This document shows, piece by piece, positions 60,753 through 64,000 of a DNA stretch of 64,000 bases (positions are counted from its first letter, which is position 1; every line of letters starts with the position of its first letter). The DNA lies in the NCBI RefSeq assembly GCF_009651005.1, contig NZ_WHVW01000003.1, forward strand, positions 62,001-126,000, given 5' to 3'. Under the pieces are notes generated by a model that worked only from the letters and a program-made list of their open reading frames with translations, had not been told where the DNA came from and did not search any database. The position numbers and the translations under genes are program-made. This DNA is from Sporosarcina obsidiansis. Lineage in GTDB: Bacteria; Bacillota; Bacilli; Bacillales_A; Planococcaceae.

Positions 60753-61703
60753 ATGGCTTTCAAACGACATAAAATTGCAGTGATCGGAGCAGGTCACACA
60801 GGTTCTACCGTCGCATTGATGGCGGCACAGAAAGAACTAGGAGATATCGTCTTAGTTGATATCCCAGACCTCTCCAATCCGACCAAAGGAAAAGCATTGG
60901 ACCTTCTTCAAACAAGTCCTGTCCAGCAATTTAATTCTCGAATTACTGGGACATCGAATTACGAGGACATCCAAGACGCTGCCATGGTCATCATTACAGC
61001 AGGTGTTGCACGAAAACCAGGCATGAGCCGAGATGATCTCGTGGCGACTAATGCAAAAATCATGCGTTCCGTTTCTGAACAGGTGAAACGTTATGCACCA
61101 GATAGCACGGTGTTGATTTTGAGTAACCCGGTGGATGCCATGACGTATGTTTGTTATAAAACGACTGGCTTTCCGAAAAATCGTGTCATTGGACAATCAG
61201 GCGTACTCGATACTGCGCGTTTCAATACATTCGTCTCCGAAGAACTGAATATTTCCGTTGAGGATATTTCAGGTTTCGTATTAGGTGGACATGGTGATGA
61301 CATGGTTCCGCTTGTCCGATATTCCTATGCAGGCGGTATTCCGTTAGATAAAATTATTCCTGCTGATCGACTGGAAGCAATTGTCGAGCGTACCCGAAAA
61401 GGTGGCGGTGAAATCGTATCATTGCTAGGAAATGGCAGTGCGTACTATGCACCTGCAGCAGCTTTAGTTGAAATGGCAGAAGCAATTATTAAAGATAAGA
61501 AACGAATCTTACCGTCGATTGCTTATTTAGAGGGCGAATATGGTTTTCAGAACATCTATTTAGGTGTTCCGACTGTTCTTGGTGGGAATGGAATTGAAAG
61601 TGTTATTGAACTTCCATTAACAAACGAGGAACAAAATGCTCTGAACCAATCGGCAGAATCTGTAAAAGCAGTCATCGAGATTTGTGAACGACAGCTGTCA
61701 TAA
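60753..61703 (+). CDS. mdh: Malate dehydrogenase (LDH/MDH superfamily)
   Basis: The 316-aa protein has the NAD motif [10 protein letters not shown] near residue 11, Asp in VLVDIPD, the active loop [11 protein letters not shown] with Arg (malate-type rather than Gln of lactate dehydrogenase), NPVDAMTYV and the catalytic His in [13 protein letters not shown] follows AAAGGAGTT. It interconverts malate and oxaloacetate. Whether this is the housekeeping mdh or a second copy tied to ethanolamine use cannot be told from the window; the usual citZ-icd neighbours are absent. Confidence 0.88.
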   Translation: MAFKRHKIAVIGAGHTGSTVALMAAQKELGDIVLVDIPDLSNPTKGKALDLLQTSPVQQFNSRITGTSNYEDIQDAAMVIITAGVARKPGMSRDDLVATNAKIMRSVSEQVKRYAPDSTVLILSNPVDAMTYVCYKTTGFPKNRVIGQSGVLDTARFNTFVSEELNISVEDISGFVLGGHGDDMVPLVRYSYAGGIPLDKIIPADRLEAIVERTRKGGGEIVSLLGNGSAYYAPAAALVEMAEAIIKDKKRILPSIAYLEGEYGFQNIYLGVPTVLGGNGIESVIELPLTNEEQNALNQSAESVKAVIEICERQLS

Positions 61704-61715
61704 CGTTTTAAAAAG

Positions 61716-61757
61716 AGGTCTCTCTAAGTTTTTATCAGAACTTAGGGAGATATTTTT
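61716..61757 (+). terminator. Terminator after mdh
   Basis: TCTCTCTAAGTT pairs with AACTTAGGGAGA, then T5. Confidence 0.75.
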
Positions 61758-61839
61758 GTGACGTTACTAGGTCTTTTTGCATTTTTATTTATTATGAAAA
61801 AGCAGAACTACTGAATGAATTAACAGGAGGTACCAATAG

Positions 61840-63942
61840 TTGTCGAAATTCAGAAGTATAGCTTGGAAGTTGTCCGCGATCATCATTGGTTTATTTTTAC
61901 TATTATTTATTATCTACACGGTGAGCACGAGTGCAATTTTACACAAGCAAAGTATGTCGGATGCCGAAGAGTATGCTGTGGAAAATACACAGTTACATGC
62001 CAAGGAGTTGAGTGAACGATTCAACAAGACAAATGAAATGTTGCGTACGACAAAGCACATTTTTGAGACGTTACAGTCGCAGGGGAATTTAACGACAGAG
62101 GAGATCATCGCTGTCATTCAAAATAACTTACAAAAGAGTATGGATGCAACTGGAATGGCCGCGATTTTTGAAAAGGGATTCGTGCCTTTAAACGACCAAG
62201 TGGATAAAAACTTGGTTGATCCTCAAAAACGTTTTATTCCGTATTTATATAAAGAAGGAAACAGCATCAATGTTGAAGCATTAAGCGAGTATGATACAGC
62301 TGGCGATGGAGACTGGTACTTGATACCAAAATCGGAAAAGCGCGCTGTCATGACTGAACCTTATGAGTACAATGCCGGTGGACAGACAGTTCTCATGACG
62401 ACATTGTCTGTACCATTAGTCAACGAAAACGATGAATTTTTTGGTGTGTTAACTACGGATTTATCCATTGATTTCTTAAACGAAATTGTTAAGGAAATTC
62501 AACCTGAAGGCGGATATGCTTCCATTATTACAGATGCCGGTAATCTGACGGCGAATAGTATGAAGGAAGAAATGAATGGTACGAATATGAAGCAAGCCAT
62601 CGACTGGGAGCCTGTAAAGCAACAGATTAATGAAGGTGAAACTAGTACGCTATATGTAGATTCCCAGTCTCTGAATGAAGAAGCGTTCAACTCCTTCGCA
62701 CCTATTGTTCTCAACGATATCGATGAGCGGTGGTCCGTTCAAACTGTTGTGCCGAAGTCGAAAATTCTAGAAACATTCCAAGCGATTTTATGGATTACTA
62801 TTATAGCAGCAATCGTGATGGTTATCATAATGGCTGTTGTCACAGCTGGATTCATCTTTAGGCAGCTGAAACCTCTATCGTCATTACAGCAATCCATAGA
62901 GGCTGCCGCAAATGGAGATATGACACAGAATGTGGGAAAACAGTTGATTCGCAATGATGAAATTGGTGCAGTATCCATGGCTTACAATAATATGCTAGAT
63001 CAAACCAACCACGCCATTTATGCAGTACGTGAAGCAGCCACTCGTTTGAATGAATCGTCAACTCACGTTCATCATGCATTCGAAGAAATTGTGGCGGCTA
63101 GTGAAGAAGTTTCATTGGCGACAACGGAAATTGCGCATGGTGCATCCAAGCAATCCGAAGATACCGAAGAAACCAGCAATCGTATGGCTGAATTGGCGGA
63201 ACAAATCAATGCATTATCCGAGCTATCTAACAATATGAATCAGTTATCCAAACAATCCGTTTCTTCTACAGAGATCGGTATGAATGAAGTGAAAAAGCTT
63301 CGTGAGCATAATGAATCAGCCAATGAAATGACAGAAAAAGTCCAATTTCAGATGGAAACCTTGTCGAACAAAATTGGTGCCATTAATCAAGTGATCACCT
63401 CGATTCACGAAATTACTGCACAAACGAATCTTCTTGCTTTAAATGCTAGTATCGAAGCAGCCAGAGCTGGCGAACATGGTAAAGGGTTTGCCGTAGTGGC
63501 GGAGGAAGTGCGGAAACTTGCAGAACAATCACAGAAAGAAACGAGTGTCATTCAAGGAATCGTTCAGGAAATCGTAGCCGAATCTGAACAAACGACAGAA
63601 GTGATTGCAACCAATATGCAAGTGATGGAAGAACAAAACCAATCTGTCACCAGCACGGAACTATCCTTTTCTCAAAACGTAGAAGTGACGAACCAAATGC
63701 GTCAAGCCATTATGGAATTGACAGCAGAATTGGAAGAAATGCTAGAACACAAAGACCAGGCGATGCTGGCCATCCAAAGCGTTTCTGCAGTATCAGAAGA
63801 AACAGCAGCTTCCGCTGAACAAGTGAGCGCATCTTCTGAAGCACAGCAAAGGGAAGTGGAACGTGTAGCGGAATCCACAAACCGAATGAAAGAAATTGCA
63901 GGCGAATTGCAAGATGTGGTAGATCGGTTCCGTTTAGAATAG
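61840..63942 (+). CDS. Methyl-accepting chemotaxis protein (dCache sensor)
   Basis: TTG 61840 follows AGGAGGTACC. The 700-aa protein has TM1 near 11-33, an extracellular dCache-type sensor to about 305 ([20 protein letters not shown]), TM2 near 308-335, a HAMP domain and a signalling domain with the hairpin tip [20 protein letters not shown] (residues in place) and [20 protein letters not shown]. It would steer swimming through CheA/CheW. Location after the eut locus raises the possibility of ethanolamine sensing, which is inference only. Confidence 0.92.
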   Translation: MSKFRSIAWKLSAIIIGLFLLLFIIYTVSTSAILHKQSMSDAEEYAVENTQLHAKELSERFNKTNEMLRTTKHIFETLQSQGNLTTEEIIAVIQNNLQKSMDATGMAAIFEKGFVPLNDQVDKNLVDPQKRFIPYLYKEGNSINVEALSEYDTAGDGDWYLIPKSEKRAVMTEPYEYNAGGQTVLMTTLSVPLVNENDEFFGVLTTDLSIDFLNEIVKEIQPEGGYASIITDAGNLTANSMKEEMNGTNMKQAIDWEPVKQQINEGETSTLYVDSQSLNEEAFNSFAPIVLNDIDERWSVQTVVPKSKILETFQAILWITIIAAIVMVIIMAVVTAGFIFRQLKPLSSLQQSIEAAANGDMTQNVGKQLIRNDEIGAVSMAYNNMLDQTNHAIYAVREAATRLNESSTHVHHAFEEIVAASEEVSLATTEIAHGASKQSEDTEETSNRMAELAEQINALSELSNNMNQLSKQSVSSTEIGMNEVKKLREHNESANEMTEKVQFQMETLSNKIGAINQVITSIHEITAQTNLLALNASIEAARAGEHGKGFAVVAEEVRKLAEQSQKETSVIQGIVQEIVAESEQTTEVIATNMQVMEEQNQSVTSTELSFSQNVEVTNQMRQAIMELTAELEEMLEHKDQAMLAIQSVSAVSEETAASAEQVSASSEAQQREVERVAESTNRMKEIAGELQDVVDRFRLE

Positions 63943-63960
63943 GAAATCATGAAACAGTAA

Positions 63961-64000
63961 GGACTTCTCTTGCCCGAGAATTTTTAGGGAGGGGAAGTCT
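63961..64000 (+). terminator. Probable terminator after the chemoreceptor (cut by window end)
   Basis: GACTTCTC..CCC opposes GGG..GGGGAAGTC; the T-run would lie beyond the window. Confidence 0.5.

Noticed and set aside
60753..61703. Lactate dehydrogenase
   Set aside because: The active-site loop has Arg ([11 protein letters not shown]), the malate-type residue, in place of Gln.

Overview
The window reads as a low-to-mid G+C Gram-positive chromosome of the order Bacillales, most like the Planococcaceae (Sporosarcina or a close relative). This rests on Bacillus-type gene families (YfmM, YkgA, YugN and YflK types), strong AGGAGG ribosome sites with frequent GTG and TTG starts, sigma-A promoters with 17-nt spacers, and Bacillaceae-type interspersed repeats. 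There is no rRNA, tRNA, CRISPR array or prophage. The assignment is inference from gene content; no search was run.

1-9 kb: amino-acid and peptide scavenging. It holds the end of an M20 amidase, an oligopeptide-binding lipoprotein, and a leftward operon of LysR regulator, YfcC-type permease, M20D amidohydrolase and a dipeptide epimerase broken by a 34-bp tandem duplication; then a BCCT transporter. 9-13 kb: an SDR enzyme, a RidA-like protein, a MntA/HepT toxin-antitoxin pair and the ABC-F ATPase YfmM. 13-17 kb: an RND efflux permease between an IS3-family remnant with both ends preserved and an IS66 remnant. 17-18.5 kb: a DUF4956/VTC-domain pair. 18.7-23.7 kb: a siderophore ABC importer divergent from a flavin reductase, sharing one Fur box. 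23.7-31.2 kb: small enzymes, a MarR-controlled multidrug exporter with a clear operator, and a GntR-controlled ABC transporter. 31.2-47.6 kb: a YkgA-like amidinohydrolase, an intact second dipeptide epimerase with a GNAT partner, selD plus mnmH, CorA, MFS and NSS transporters, an XRE-led PstS-like operon, and two paralogous alpha/beta hydrolases.

47.7-64 kb: an ethanolamine-utilisation microcompartment locus. Sensor kinase EutW and ANTAR antiterminator EutV precede EutH, EutS and EutP; a second transcription unit carries eutA, eutB, eutC, eutL, eutE, a BMC-H gene, pduL, eutN and a second BMC-H gene. A malate dehydrogenase and a chemoreceptor follow. Ethanolamine would be split to acetaldehyde and ammonia by EutBC, oxidised to acetyl-CoA by EutE and converted to acetyl-phosphate by PduL inside the shell. 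EutG, EutT, EutJ and EutQ are not in the window.

The most unusual signals are: (a) two intergenic arrays of a degenerate 21-nt unit, in the same orientation, bracketing the eutA-to-BMC-H unit (52331-52495 and 60576-60715); (b) two hairpins with the same hexaloop AAAGGC, each overlapping the 5' arm of a terminator, upstream of eutH and of eutA, fitting EutV antitermination; (c) the 34-bp duplication in the epimerase gene; and (d) related N-terminal amphipathic helices on EutC and PduL that look like encapsulation signals.
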